Shown: one piece after another, positions 1 to 11,339 of the stretch
How positions within the stretch are numbered: position 1 is the stretch's first letter
Layout of the letters: each line of letters begins with the position of its first letter
Source: Chromera velia
Taxonomy: Eukaryota; Sar; Chromeraceae
Length of the DNA stretch: 64,000 nt
Assembly (NCBI GenBank): GCA_018398765.1
Contig: JAHBMJ010003158.1
Location: 10,001-74,000 of the forward strand
Direction of reading: 5' to 3'
The notes under the pieces: model-generated
Told to the model about the DNA's origin: nothing
What the model saw: the letters and a program-made list of their open reading frames with translations, nothing else
Database searches by the model: none
Translations under genes and position numbers: made by a program

Positions 1-276
1 TGCCTTTTCCATCAGCATCATATATGATTGTACAGCCTGTCGTGTGATTTCGGGGCCCTCTCCGCATCGGAATTGAACAAGGCAAGGCGTTATTCGGAAG
101 ATCCGAAGTCGGTCAGGAAAATGAGAGCTCAACACCTTTTCAAAAGCTCTCCGAAGTCTCAGATTTACCGCATCTACTTTGAAGCGAACACATTCGCCTG
201 CATTGTAAAGATAAATATGGTGTGGTTTTTGCCTTCTTCATTCGCCGCTTTCGAGTGCGAACCCGCGACTTGCATC

Positions 277-307
<31 letters not shown>

Positions 308-1500
308 ATATACATATGCACGAATGTTCATAAACAGACATGCAAACAGGGGCTTAGCCGTCTGTGTGTTTACTCTGTTTGTCCTCCTAATGTTTTCCAG
401 GTAGATTGTCGGGGCTTTCCGTCTTTCTGTATCAGTCGTTTGACCTTTTCATCATTCCTGTTCCTGTCTACACTTCTCTGCCCACCTCTTGCGGTCCTGT
501 GTCTGGCACAGTCTTGCTCTTGCAGTCGGCCTTCTGGTATATATCCCTATGTGTTTTTCCACATATGTCTCACATGTTCGGTGTTTCCTGATCTCTCGTT
601 GCCCTCCCCTGCCCTTTTTTCTGTTCGATCGTCCGGAGGCCGGGGGGTGGGATACGATGCATATTGATTCGTATACAACAGCATGCAAGAAAATGTGTAT
701 GCATGGCCAGAGCATTGGAACGTCCATGGAATTTCCTCACCTTTGCTCGTGTCGCGGCCGCACAGAACTTATCTGCGTCAACATGCTGTGGTGATGGACG
801 TCAATTGGTCCCCCTTGCGGCGCATTTCCCAATGATTCCCATGAATGCTATTTCGCGTGTAACAGTTACCTGTAAATTCCACTATCAACTATGGTCAACT
901 GTACAAAGATGTTTTCCCAATGTCTTCCTTTTTTGCATGTCGGGCGGTACATTGGTTGCATGGCGGTCCCCTTAATCACTTGTGCGCTTTTTTTTTTTAT
1001 GATGATAAGTTCCTCTTTGACGCTCTTTGATGTACTAAATAAATATCCTGTTTGACCCTCTTTTGTACCAGCTGTAAAAGGATGATTTAGAAAGGCTTTG
1101 GACATGTGTTTGCTATGGTTGTGATTGTTTGGTACGACGGTGCAGGCAAAAACGTACGAGGCAATGATCCATGACGAATGTAGTATGCTGAGAACCTTTT
1201 CCTCTTCTGCCTGTTTCAGGAACCTTGGTTTCTGCGCAACAGGGGATGTACTTTCAATGGTCTTCGTGCGCTTCCACATTTTTGAATGTCAGATCGTTCT
1301 CTTGTTTATAAGAATGTTAGATACATTGATGTATCCAAATTTTTAATTCTTATATAGATTTTTCCTATAAAGAAAAAGAATGACACTTAGAATGTAGTAA
1401 AAGTATGCCAAAATGATGTTAAAGTAAACGGCCTAGTACCCGGGCCTACGTCTAACTTACATAAAAAAATTTAAGTTCTATATACTTCTTTCAATATAGG
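1..1500. other. Intergenic, no gene recognised
   Basis: I see no coding region that I can support here. A (TA)n run passing into (TG)n lies at about 276-312. The right half becomes AT-rich and leads into the nested transposable elements that follow. The short open frames lack recognisable protein motifs and have no matching splice context. Confidence 0.6.
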
Positions 1501-1514
1501 AACACCTAATTTTA

Positions 1515-3358
1515 TACAGTATGGTTAGGAGCAATGAAAGTAGGACGGTTACTAGGTGGCCGCTAAGCTGCCCGGTTACCAATTTTGTGGTTACAGTAGT
1601 AGTGTTCCAATGGTAGTGGTAGTAGCTAAAAACAGGCAGATTTGGCCATATTCTAAATCAAACTTAACCTACAAAACCAATTTTAAACTACTAAGACTAG
1701 TAAAAATAATATCTTTGGCATTCATTAAAAGTTTATTCTAGTAAGATTCAATATTCATCATTAGGGCTGGAAAAAGGTTCATTGAGAAAAGGTTTAAATA
1801 TAAAAAAGTGAACCTGTTGAACCTGTTTTGAACCTGTTGAACCTGTTTTGGAGGCCAGACGCACGGCCACTGGTACAAAGCCGGCCAGGCCCGCGCCACC
1901 CGCGGCTGATATAGGTGAAATAAAGAGCCGGAGCCGCGCACACAGCAACTGTCCCCAGCTGGTTCAATCTATTGTGTTGGATAGACGCATGTCAGTATAT
2001 GTCAGCATCATATGTCAGTATGAAAACTTATGCTGACGGTTGCAGAAGTGAAGAAGTACACGTGACTTACCAAGTTTTCCATTTGCAAGGCCTCGCATCA
2101 AAATGGACAGTATCAAAATGGACAGTATCCACTGAAGGAATGAGGAAGTATAGAGTTTGTTTGACAGCAGTCTGCACGACAGTGTAATTGACAATGTCTT
2201 TTTGGAGGGGCTGCTTCAGACTCGTACCGGCAGCAGTCACTCTGCTTGCTTCCGCTACTGCCGTCTCCGGATCTTTTTTTTTGAACTCCCAGCTATAAGA
2301 GGGCTACCCATAGGTCCGACCTTTTTCACTGTACAACGGTATAACACCGGGCAGGCTCCGAGGTGGACAAGAGGGGGGTTGAACAAGAATGTTGCTCCTC
2401 ATGCGAAGTACAAAGCAGGTGACACAATATTGCCAATTCACATGATCAGGTACACTGATGAGTATTCGAAAACAGAGTTTCAATCCGATTTTGTGTGGCA
2501 AAAGGTTGGAATGAATGTAAACCCAGATATTTGGGTGCCACCCGCGGTAGCTGGGAGCGGTGGGGGCCATGGGGGGGAGCAGGGCGGGGGGCAACAGGCT
2601 GGGCCGGGAGCAGTAGGTCAAAGAAGCGGCGGTGCACGGAGAGGGAGGGGGGGAGCGGGGGCCGCGGAGCAACCGGTGAACAGATGAAGGAAAGAAAGAA
2701 ACGCTGTGATGGTCTTATGTTAACTAAATTATCATGATTGATACGATCATATAAATTTAATTATGACATTTTCCAATTTTTTCAGGCTTTTTTGATTACT
2801 AATTTTCGACTATAAACAGTGAATAACTTGAGACTAGCACCTAATATGAGCGTAAATATTGATTTAAACTATTTAAAAACACTACTAAGGCATAGATTCT
2901 ATAATAAAACGTTCTAAAAATGCATTAAAGCCTAATTTAAAGGCATAAAATAACACGAAAAAATGAGGTTTCTATTAATTAAAAGTGAACCTGTTTTTGA
3001 ACCTGATTCAGGTTCATTACTTTGAAGTGAACCTTGAACCTTGAACCTTGAACCTTTTCCTAGCACTATTCATCATTTTATGGCTAAACTCTAACTCATA
3101 TATCACTATGTATAGCATATTAATATATGATATTATAGCATATATAATTTGATTATGATCATTTCAGGGCTTTAAACTGCTAATAAGTTAAATTGTTAGG
3201 CTTTAAAATACGTTTAGCAACTGTTTTTACCAGAGTTTTTCTCTGAACTACCATGGTAGTGGTACACGCCTTCAGGTCTGCCGGTTACCATCTCATGGTT
3301 ACCAAACTGACGGTTATTCGCTACTCGCTAAAAGGGGCTGGTAGTAACTCCTAACCGT
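1515..3358. mobile_element. Older inverted-repeat element, host of the nested hAT copy
   Basis: The left end reads ACAGTATGGTTAGGAG at about 1515. The right end, read on the minus strand, gives ACTGTACGGTTAGGAG at about 3343-3358. Both ends carry further matching subterminal blocks (CCGGTTACCA, TGGTTAC, and a TGGTAGTGG stretch), so the termini are inverted copies. The interior is mostly the hAT element at 1762-3068, so the host was inserted first. No transposase is visible. The target duplication is unclear, so the exact ends and superfamily are uncertain. This is an inference from palindromic termini. Confidence 0.5.
1762..3068 (+). mobile_element. Non-autonomous hAT-type transposon, copy A
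   Basis: The left terminus is TAGGGCTGGAAAAAGGTTCA. The right terminus, read on the minus strand, is TAGTGCTAGGAAAAGGTTCA, giving an imperfect terminal inverted repeat of about 20 bp. Both sides are flanked by the same 8 bases, TTCATCAT (1754-1761 and 3069-3076). An 8-bp duplication with a TAGGG-like start is typical of the hAT superfamily. Tandem GAACCTGTT motifs lie just inside the left end. No transposase motif is visible in the short open frames, so the copy is non-autonomous. A second, inverted copy lies at 20909-22096. Confidence 0.8.
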
Positions 3359-4280
3359 ACAGTGACTGCATGTGTACTTAATTTTGAAAATTAAGCATTA
3401 AAATTTGGAAACCGCAATTTGTAACTCCCAATTTAACTCCTAATTCATCAGAGTGTATATATCACTAGAATCAGTGACTAAATAGTACATCATGCTGCTT
3501 CATGCATAATCATGTAACGTCTAATGCAACGTTTATTCCATAAATTAAATTTAGTATTCAAAAGTCTTAGATTGGTCTTAAATTGTCATAAAACCAACGT
3601 ATAAGTACAATCTAGTACTGAGTCTACTCCTAGGTCTACTGAGTCTACTCTGACTTTCAAGTCTAGTTTCAAATTCAAACTACATCATATAATGAAAACA
3701 AACTCATTTTGACAGTACACACATAGAACTGTAAAAAAAAAAAACATAAAAAAACACAAGAATGACAAGACTAGGCCTAGGCAGAAGAGTCTGAGAAGAC
3801 AACTTCAAGACAGGCTGCACTACCCTATACATGTTACTCTAATTTGGCCATATTACCTTAGTCCTGAACTTTTGAAGTTGCAGCTAGACACGCCTGTCGT
3901 CAAACACACAGAATGGCTGAAACGCAAAAGTACAAAGAGAAAAAGCTAGAGAAAAAGGGTGAAAACAAATCGCGTGTGGGTAGAATGGCGCCTTTCAATG
4001 GGCCCCCTTGCAAAAATTCCTTCGACTCTTTTCGACTCACAGACGTCACTGGGCAGTGGCGAAAAGCCTTGCAAGGAAGTCGATAAGTTTGCATTGACCC
4101 CTGCAGGATCAGTCACGCGTGCGCAAAAGTGACACTGCAACTCTACATCCAGACCTTCTCGTTCGCTCATTAGTTCTGTATTCTGCCTGCATGCCGTCTT
4201 GTCTCTAGCTACTCACTAGAATGAAGATCTTGAATCCAACGAAGGAACAAAAATAAACAAAGAAGCGAGAGGAGACAGAG

Positions 4281-4288
4281 AGCGAGCG

Positions 4289-4321
<33 letters not shown>
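4281..4321. repeat. (GA)n microsatellite
   Basis: A run of GA dinucleotides preceded by GAGC units. Confidence 0.9.
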
Positions 4322-4325
<4 letters not shown>

Positions 4326-4477
4326 CGTAAAAAGGGACCAACAAAAAGCCTTTCGTTTCACGTGCATGGCTGTCCGTCAGCATCTGCAGTGTAGAGCCAA
4401 ACCTTCTTGGGCCTGCACACAGAGCACAACCTGACAAGAATATTGGAACAAGAAACGGACTCGCACGCAACAAGAAA

Positions 4478-4690
4478 GCAAAAACAATGCAGGCAGAAAG
4501 AAGAAAGCAAAAACAATGCAGGCAGAAAGAAGAAAGCAAAAACAATGCAGGCAGAAAGTCTTAGAAGAAAGCAAAAACAATGCAGGCAGAAAGAAGAAAG
4601 CAAAAACAATGCAGGCAGAAAGTCTTAGAAGAAAGCAAAAACAATGCAGGCAGAAAGACGAAAGCAAACACAATGCAGGCAGAAAGAAGG
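4478..4690. repeat. Minisatellite, ~25-31 bp unit
   Basis: About seven tandem copies of a unit with the core GCAAAAACAATGCAGGCAG followed by AAAGAAGAAA. Two copies carry an extra TCTTAG, so two unit lengths alternate (a small higher-order pattern). The last copies have point changes. The array reads open in several frames on both strands, which produces spurious ORFs rich in CLHCFCFL or in NAGRK. Confidence 0.9.
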
Positions 4691-7143
4691 AAGTACAAAG
4701 AAGGCAGGCTGTCATCCATTCCATGGTTCGTCTGCCAGGACATTTAGTCAAGAGAAGTGCAGGCAAAATTGGACTGTCATCAGAGAAGCACCGGCACTTC
4801 GTTCTGATAGGATAAATACAAAAATCAACAAACACACCAAGGCTCAAGTCTCCATTGAAGATTCCTAAAGCCCCAAACCGCCTCTCTGTCTGTTTCTTTG
4901 GTGGGGTTTGGTCTCCAAAAGGTATCTGCAAGTGTGTATGCTTCTGCTTCTCTGGCTGTAGGTCGCTTTGTTGCATTACTTCTCTTCGTGTCCGAGAGTG
5001 CTTTGCCCCTCAGCCAGAATGCCTCCATCCATGCAGACAACCTGACTCGCACGATGGTCTCTGGCACGCATTCAGACCTTTGCAAAACTTTCTTTCTTTC
5101 TTTCTTTGTTTGCATCTCTGCATGCCAAAATTTCTCTCCTGATGTCCTGTCCTGACTCTCTGCGGGTAGCACGCAATAAAAGAAGGAAGAAAGAAAGGGG
5201 TCAAGTGTGAACACACAACAGGGAGAATTAAGGGCTTTACATATCGTTCCGTATCGACTCTGTCCGTTTCCCTTTTTCGCTTTTTTCTTTTCGTTCTACA
5301 TTAGAGGGAGAGACTGAAATAATTAAGATCAGATGATTGGGGGACAGGAACTTTTCTTCCACACCCGCCCTTGACCCTACTTTTCCTTTGCCCCCTCTCT
5401 TTTCGATTCGTTCTTTGTGAACAGACTTTCGCAGGGTGCATGCCAAATAGTTATTCATAAATGCGTCTTATCAGCAACTAAACGGAAGAAGGACCTGAAG
5501 GATGAGAACAAAACGAAAGGTGGACTCAGGGGTGACGTGAAGATGCATTCCTTCCAACATAATGAATGCCTCGATCGACTCAGACTGTCTGACTGTGCCT
5601 CTTTTTGCACGCTTTCAACATTCGTGAAAGGAATACTGTCAGTGTCGAGCAGGGAAGTTGTTCGGGCAAAAATGATTGGCGAAACCCAATACTCCTCTAA
5701 CTGCTGCACCCTTCAGGTCTGACAGGCAGGCATTCAACTACAAAAGAAAAGGACAAAAGCAAACCACCGTTGCATGCGATAAAGGGAGGATAGAGAAGAT
5801 GAATGACCTGCCTGACCAGCAGAAATACATGAAAAAAAAAGAAAGAAGAGAAAGACGGAGTTGACAGCGCTATCTGATGGAGACCGAGGAAAACGTCCTC
5901 AAAACGTCCTCCGCTCTTCGTTGCTCTGCTTATTGTCTCTGCATGTGCACGAGTGAATGAAGAGGCCTTCCCCCAACAAGTCGCTCTCAGAGAGCGCCCA
6001 ATCTGGGTGCTCGTGAGGAACCAAACTGAAAGAAAGGAAAAGAAAAACAAAATTAACAGAAAGTGCTGTTGGGACAGCGCAGAAATTGTCTGCTCTCCCC
6101 CCCCGCCCCGCCCCCCTCTGTCTCTGTCCCTCCCTCTCCTTCATTTCCTGGTCGACTCTATGCACGTGCGCAGACGTGCGCAACACGGTCCGTCTCCGTC
6201 TCCGTATCCCCCCCTTCTCGCTTTCCTGCTCCTTCTCTTTTCTTTTTTTCCAACCTATTGGTGCCTCACTTGGATACCAATTTCAATATTGTTACAGATA
6301 TATGGTACAGCACATTGACCAAGTGCAGCACAAACAAGCGGGTCACTTCCCTTCCACAGAGACGAAGTTTTTGGCCAAAAGGTGAACAGAAAGAGAACGC
6401 GCCTAGCTGCTTCGCCAAGTTTCTGGTTGCCTTCGAAAGAAAATACAAAGGAAAGAAGAAAATGAAGAATGCGGGAAAAGAAAACAACACAAAGGCAAGT
6501 TCGCTCGTGCGCAAGTGGGAAGGGAAGGACCGTGATGTTACATTACACACTTTTCTCATGCAGCCAAACTTTTACTTTTTCTTTCCGAATCAACCGGGGT
6601 ACACATTCAAAGACGAGTTTTGGATATGTTCTTTTGCTGCCGCATCGACACTTTCTCCCTCTCTTCCTTCAACCTTTCTTTTCCGCGCTTTCTTTTTCTT
6701 GTGTCTCTGTTCTCTCCTCTCTCGTGCATTCGGAGTGTATTCGGTCACCGTGTCTTCATCTCGCGATCCAAATTTTCACGTCTGTTCAACTTCGTTTCTT
6801 GTCTTCATCTCTCCTCAGTCTGGCATGCGGTTTTCTTTCACGAGCGATACTTTTTCCTCTCATCTGTGACTTCTTCTTTTTCCGATCGGAAGCACCAAAG
6901 CACATTCCTCGAACTATCGGATTTGCGTCCTCATATCATGCCTTATTCCTCCTCTATCGAGACATGCGCTCATGATGAAGCTTTGAGGGCAGATTGAGAA
7001 CTTCAAGTCGGTCCATTCCCGAGACACACACGCAAACAGACAGAAAGACCATGGAAGTCGTATGACCTCACATAATTTATTTCCCCCTTCCTTTTCATTC
7101 CTTTCCATTCCGTTACTGTTTCCATCAATGTTTCTTCATTAAA

Positions 7144-10100
7144 TCAGACCCCCGTGACTGCCCCCCTCTTCGGGTGCTCCTTGTCCCACCAGAAGGGCTC
7201 CCTCGAGACAACAGAGAGCACAAGGGGGGCGAAGGTCTCCAGAGGTTTGCACTCAAAGTTCGGGTCGAAGGAACACTGGTCCCACCTGCACCCATTCATT
7301 CAAGCAGTCGTTGTCTATCTCGTCCTTTCATCTATCCATCCATCCTTTCTATTAGCACACACACCCGTTCTCCTTGAGCAGGATGGATCACGCAGACGAG
7401 CAGGATGGATCACGCAGACGAGCAGGATGGATCACACAGACGAGCAGGATGGATCACGCAGACGAGCAGGATGGAGCACGCAGACGAGCAGGATGGAGCA
7501 CGCAGACGAGCAGGATGGATCACGCAGACGAGCAGGATGGATCACGCAGACGAGCAGGATGGATCACGCAGAAGGAAGAAAACGAATGGGACGACTGCAG
7601 AAGACCAGACAGTGCACACGCAAAGACACTAACTCTTGGCACCGACACACTCGTGCACACACACAGACTGGCCTCTCTTGCTGGAGCGCACGCGCGCGCA
7701 CTCTCTCTCTCTCTCTCTCTCAACGGCAATAACCCCTCTCACGTTCGACTACCCAGACCCCCCTTCCCTTCCTTTTCCCCTAGCCGAGGAGACTGACTTC
7801 TCACAGAAGTCCGCGCACTTCTGGAAGCACGGATGGTCCTTGTAGACGTCTCTGCTGTTCTTGTTGTCCCCATTGTGGTGGAAGTAGTAGTACCCCTGGA
7901 AGACCTCGTGGTGCGCCAGCACCCACCTGCATGAGGACGGGCGGGGAGACAACCAGAGGGAGAGCAGGGGGGAGGCAAGAAGATTTGGGCGTCTTCTCTT
8001 CTTGTCACTTCCCTTCTCTTCCCTTTTTCTCCTCGCTCATTTGCCTTCTTCTTTCTTCCCTTCTCCGTTTATGTCTTTCGAGCTGACAGTGAAAACGCAG
8101 ACGGGAAAATAGGGTTCTCCCTGTTGATTGCTCTTTGTACGAGACTCTTCCCTACGCAAAAGGAGGCAACGGAATCCAGAGCAAAGGCAAAAGACTGTAT
8201 ACAACAAGTGAAAGACCAACCAACCAGGTCTCCGGAGAGACGAAGGGTCTCAGAAGGGACGCGACCACCTCTCCGTGATTCTGGGGACACTGCAGTTCCC
8301 CAATGTCGTGGAGGAGGCAGGCGACGATCGTTTCCTCGTCGGCGCCGTCTCTCATGGCACGCGTGGCGGTCTGCAGACAGAACGCCAGGAGGAAAGAGAA
8401 GAACTAAGGGATTCGACTCCACACAGCTGTTCGATCCTGTCCTTCCTCCCATTCCTGGTTGACCAGGAGATGGAGGGCGAGTCTGACTTTGTACCAGCTG
8501 TACAAGAACTACTTTTTGGAGCTACAGCAAAGCAAATTGGCGCGACGTGCCTTTCAAGAGAAGAAAGGACAAGGCAAAAGCCATCGATTTTTTTTTTTGT
8601 CTGAACAAAGAAAAGGGAGGGGAGGACAGTGACCGGGGAGTCCAACCAACCAACTAACCTGTAGTCCGTGAGTGTAGAGGTCGACAGGGGCACCCAGCTT
8701 GAACTCCTCTCCCCTCTGCGCCTTCAGCATCTCAAGGAGACGGTCTGCGAGCTTCTGGGGGGAGCATGCCACTCTGCAAACGTCCGGCAAGACATGGAGC
8801 GAATAGGTCCCAAACGATTCACTCACGCTGTTCCGAAAACAGAGAAAAGAGAAGAAGTGACAGAGGATGCTTTTCGGAAAGGAGATGCGCCATCCTGTTG
8901 CTCACCCAATCCCAAAAAACAAACGGCGAGTCGGATCGACCAAAAAAGGGCACAGAAGAAGTGACGGAAAAGTGGCAGGATTGATATCACAAGCTTGTCG
9001 GAGCAGTGACAGACAGAACGGAGGCGAAACATATGTGCTTCACTGAACGTGGCTGACTTGAACAGTTCCGTCATCAGCTTGACGTCCTCCTCCGTGGCGC
9101 TCTTCAGCTCAGTGAAGTCGGATGGGATGTGGGCGAGGATGTCCTTCTCCTTGTGGGCCTCTGGCAGGGGGGAGGGGGGCGTGGAGGGGGGGAGGGCGGC
9201 TTTGAGAGAGGCAGGCGAGGCCGTGGAGGTGTCTCGCCTGCCCTCCTCAGAACCCCCATCTGCCTCTGCCTTGTCTGTGAAGAAGCAGCTTCCCATCCCG
9301 TCCCTGTCGACGTAGCAGCCCTGAAGGAACCGCCCCCCTCCTGTCTCTGCAGCTGCCTGAGCAGTCGTGGCGTCGATGTCGGTGCGGCCGTGGAGAACCT
9401 GAAGGAAGGCGGTTGGACAGGAAGAAAAGAGAGGAAGAGAGAAAAAAAGGTCAATGCTTGTATCACTGGCGAAAAGAACGACGAGAAGAATGTAGTGAGC
9501 CTGAAGATGACGTGAAAGCAAGGAGGGTCCGTCGGGGAACGACGAGAAGACAGGAACGAGAAGGGAACGAGGACAGCTGCAAGGAAGCTAGGGGAGGGAG
9601 AGAGACACAGAAAAATAGAGTCACTTGTTCCTCTCGAACAGTCTCCGGATTCTCATTTCATAACATCCTTTGTGTTCAGTTGTTCGCTTGTATGTGCTCA
9701 TTATCCTTCGTGTGTGTCCTCTTTTCTCTCAGAGGGACACATCCACCACCCATCTTCCTCTTTCCCACTGACCCTGTGGTTATCGACGATGAACAGGTCG
9801 CCGTCTCCGAGTCGGAAGGAGACGGCCCTCTCTGCCATGATGTCCGCGAGCGCCTTCCTTCCTCTGAAGTACCTGCAGGCAGGCAGGCAAGTCGAACACA
9901 TCCATCCATCCATGACAGAAAACGATGAATGTGACCTCACTTCTTTCAATCACTACCGAACTCGCACTCCTCTCTCTGAGAAGGTCTTGATCCTTCCTAT
10001 CTGCTCCCTACCCACAAAAGCCCAGACCACTAACAGAAAACACCCCCCCATGCCCCCACCCACCTGTCTTGCGTCTCCCCGTCCACCCAGAGGGGCGCGT

Positions 10101-11339
10101 AGTCGAGGCGGCCCGAGAAGTTGACTCTCCAGGGGGTGACACCGTCGGGCTTCACCTGAATGTGGGGCTTCTCCTGCAGTCATGCGAGAATGTATGTGGA
10201 AAAAACAGATGTATGAGATTCATACAATCAGAGCGACATGGGGTCCTTCTGAATGAGCGGAGTTTTTCGTGTCAGCTTGCCACGGCCCGTCACGGCCGAA
10301 GTAAACGAAAGGAAAGGGCCAGAGCGAGACTTGAGAGAGCAACTGCGATGTCCAGAGAGACAAAAGGAAGACGAGAGGCAGGCAGGCAGATAAACCAACT
10401 GAACCATCAAGCAAAAGAGAGTGAAAGAGCGGGGGAGAGAGAGAAAGAGAGAGAGACAGATAGATAGACAGACCAACCGACCTGCACGTGGCAGTTGTTG
10501 GCGTCCTGGTAGAAGAACCTGACGGGCATCGTGGACAGGAGGCGGAAAGTCTCGGGGTCTCTCTCACGGAGCACTCGGGCTGCTGCGAAGCTGTCGGAGA
10601 CCAGCGAGGCCCCCCCCCTGGCGCTCTGCTTGATGCAGTGGAGCAGCTGATACTGTGGCATAGGGTCTCTGTAGGGATTGTCCACATGGAGGGCGATCGC
10701 ATCGTTGGTGTATGCGAGGTCGGTCGAGCTCGTCCTCTCGTCGTCAATGGAGGGGGGTGAGACCTTGACGTCAAAGACCATTCCGTAGGGGGAGTCGGCG
10801 TCTCCGTCGAGGCCCCAGTTGGTGTTTCGAACAGGGCCAATCAGCTCGGCAAATTTCAGACACACACCCTCGCGAGCGGGGAGTCCTCGAATGACTGCGA
10901 AACCTCTGCGAAGCATCTGAGAGGCAAAGCGACCAAAGACAGCATTTTTTTTTCGGAAAGCAAAGTTTGCTCCCTTGTCCTCGACCTCGACGAGATCCTT
11001 GGCCTGGAACTCAAACGCTTCGACTGTATCTGTGCCCCAGTCCTCCTCCACAGGCAGTTTCCACTTCACAGCGCTCGCATGGAGTTCCGCAGAGGAAAAT
11101 CGGAACTCGTGCCCGGTGCTGAAACGCACTCGGAGAATGTCATCGCCTTCGTGCTCTACTCCTGTGACGGTCACGCCGAGGTATTCCGAGACATCGAACT
11201 TTCTCTGCAGTGACCCGGGTTGCACAAACGCAGGGTCTGTCACTCTTTGCAGCAGACTCAGCGGGTGCGCGACCACGTCTCCAACGTGCAGGTAGCCATT
11301 GACTACGCTAGCCTTTGCTTGAATGCCGGCAGTGCTCAT
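7144..11339 (-). CDS. Fused GBBH/TmpA-like 2-OG dioxygenase and PhnZ/TmpB-like HD oxygenase
   Basis: Eight exons, minus strand: 11339-10482, 10173-10064, 9872-9773, 9398-~9030, ~8827-8659, 8370-8225, 7926-7798, 7285-7144 (stop TGA). All phases agree except the unresolved exon 4/5 junction. The product is about 670 residues. Residues ~40-95 resemble the GBBH N-terminal (DUF971-like) domain. Residues ~110-390 are a TauD-fold Fe(II)/2-oxoglutarate dioxygenase with iron ligands H218-V-D220 and H359 (in DNHRVLHGR), and R379 in RFLQGCYVD as the likely 2-OG arginine. A Ser/Pro/Glu-rich linker follows. The C-terminal ~230 residues are an HD domain: YTHGLQTAT, LLHDIGE, QNHGEV, WVLAHHEVFQGYYYFHH, then CADFCEKWDQCSFDP. 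In bacteria, TmpA (a GBBH relative) hydroxylates a quaternary-amine phosphonate and TmpB (HD, mixed-valence di-iron) cleaves its C-P bond; PhnY*/PhnZ do the same for 2-aminoethylphosphonate. The substrate here is inferred only. A carnitine-type role for the first domain remains possible. No transit peptide is obvious. Confidence 0.85.
7377..7573. repeat. 22-bp minisatellite inside the last intron of the dioxygenase-HD gene
   Basis: About eight to nine near-identical tandem copies of a 22-bp unit (GATGGATCACGCAGACGAGC plus AG), with single-base variants such as GAGCACG and ATCACACAG. It lies between exon 7 (7798-7926) and exon 8 (7144-7285), so it is intronic. Because 22 is not a multiple of 3 and the unit has no stops, all three plus frames stay open. 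This explains the overlapping spurious ORFs. Confidence 0.92.

Larger units (their letters stand above)
3077..7143. other. Long gene-poor stretch with simple repeats
   Basis: The first 800 bases are AT-rich. From about 3.9 kb the base composition becomes balanced, with pyrimidine-rich tracts. I could not assign any exon. Open frames across 4.2-6.9 kb are low-complexity (C/F/L/S-rich) and have no recognisable domain. Unrecognised exons of a neighbouring gene cannot be excluded. Confidence 0.5.

Noticed and set aside
2157-2687. 176-codon frame inside hAT copy A as a transposase
   Set aside because: It lacks the hAT catalytic or dimerisation motifs, is Gly/Arg-rich in its second half, and is not preserved in copy B.
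4377-4976. 199-codon CLHCFCFLL frame on the minus strand
   Set aside because: Most of it is the minisatellite at 4478-4690; the flanks show no domain or splice context.
7154-7796. Plus-strand frames of 140-192 codons with repeated DHADEQDGSRRRAGW
   Set aside because: They read through a 22-bp minisatellite that is open in every frame and lies in an intron of the minus-strand gene.
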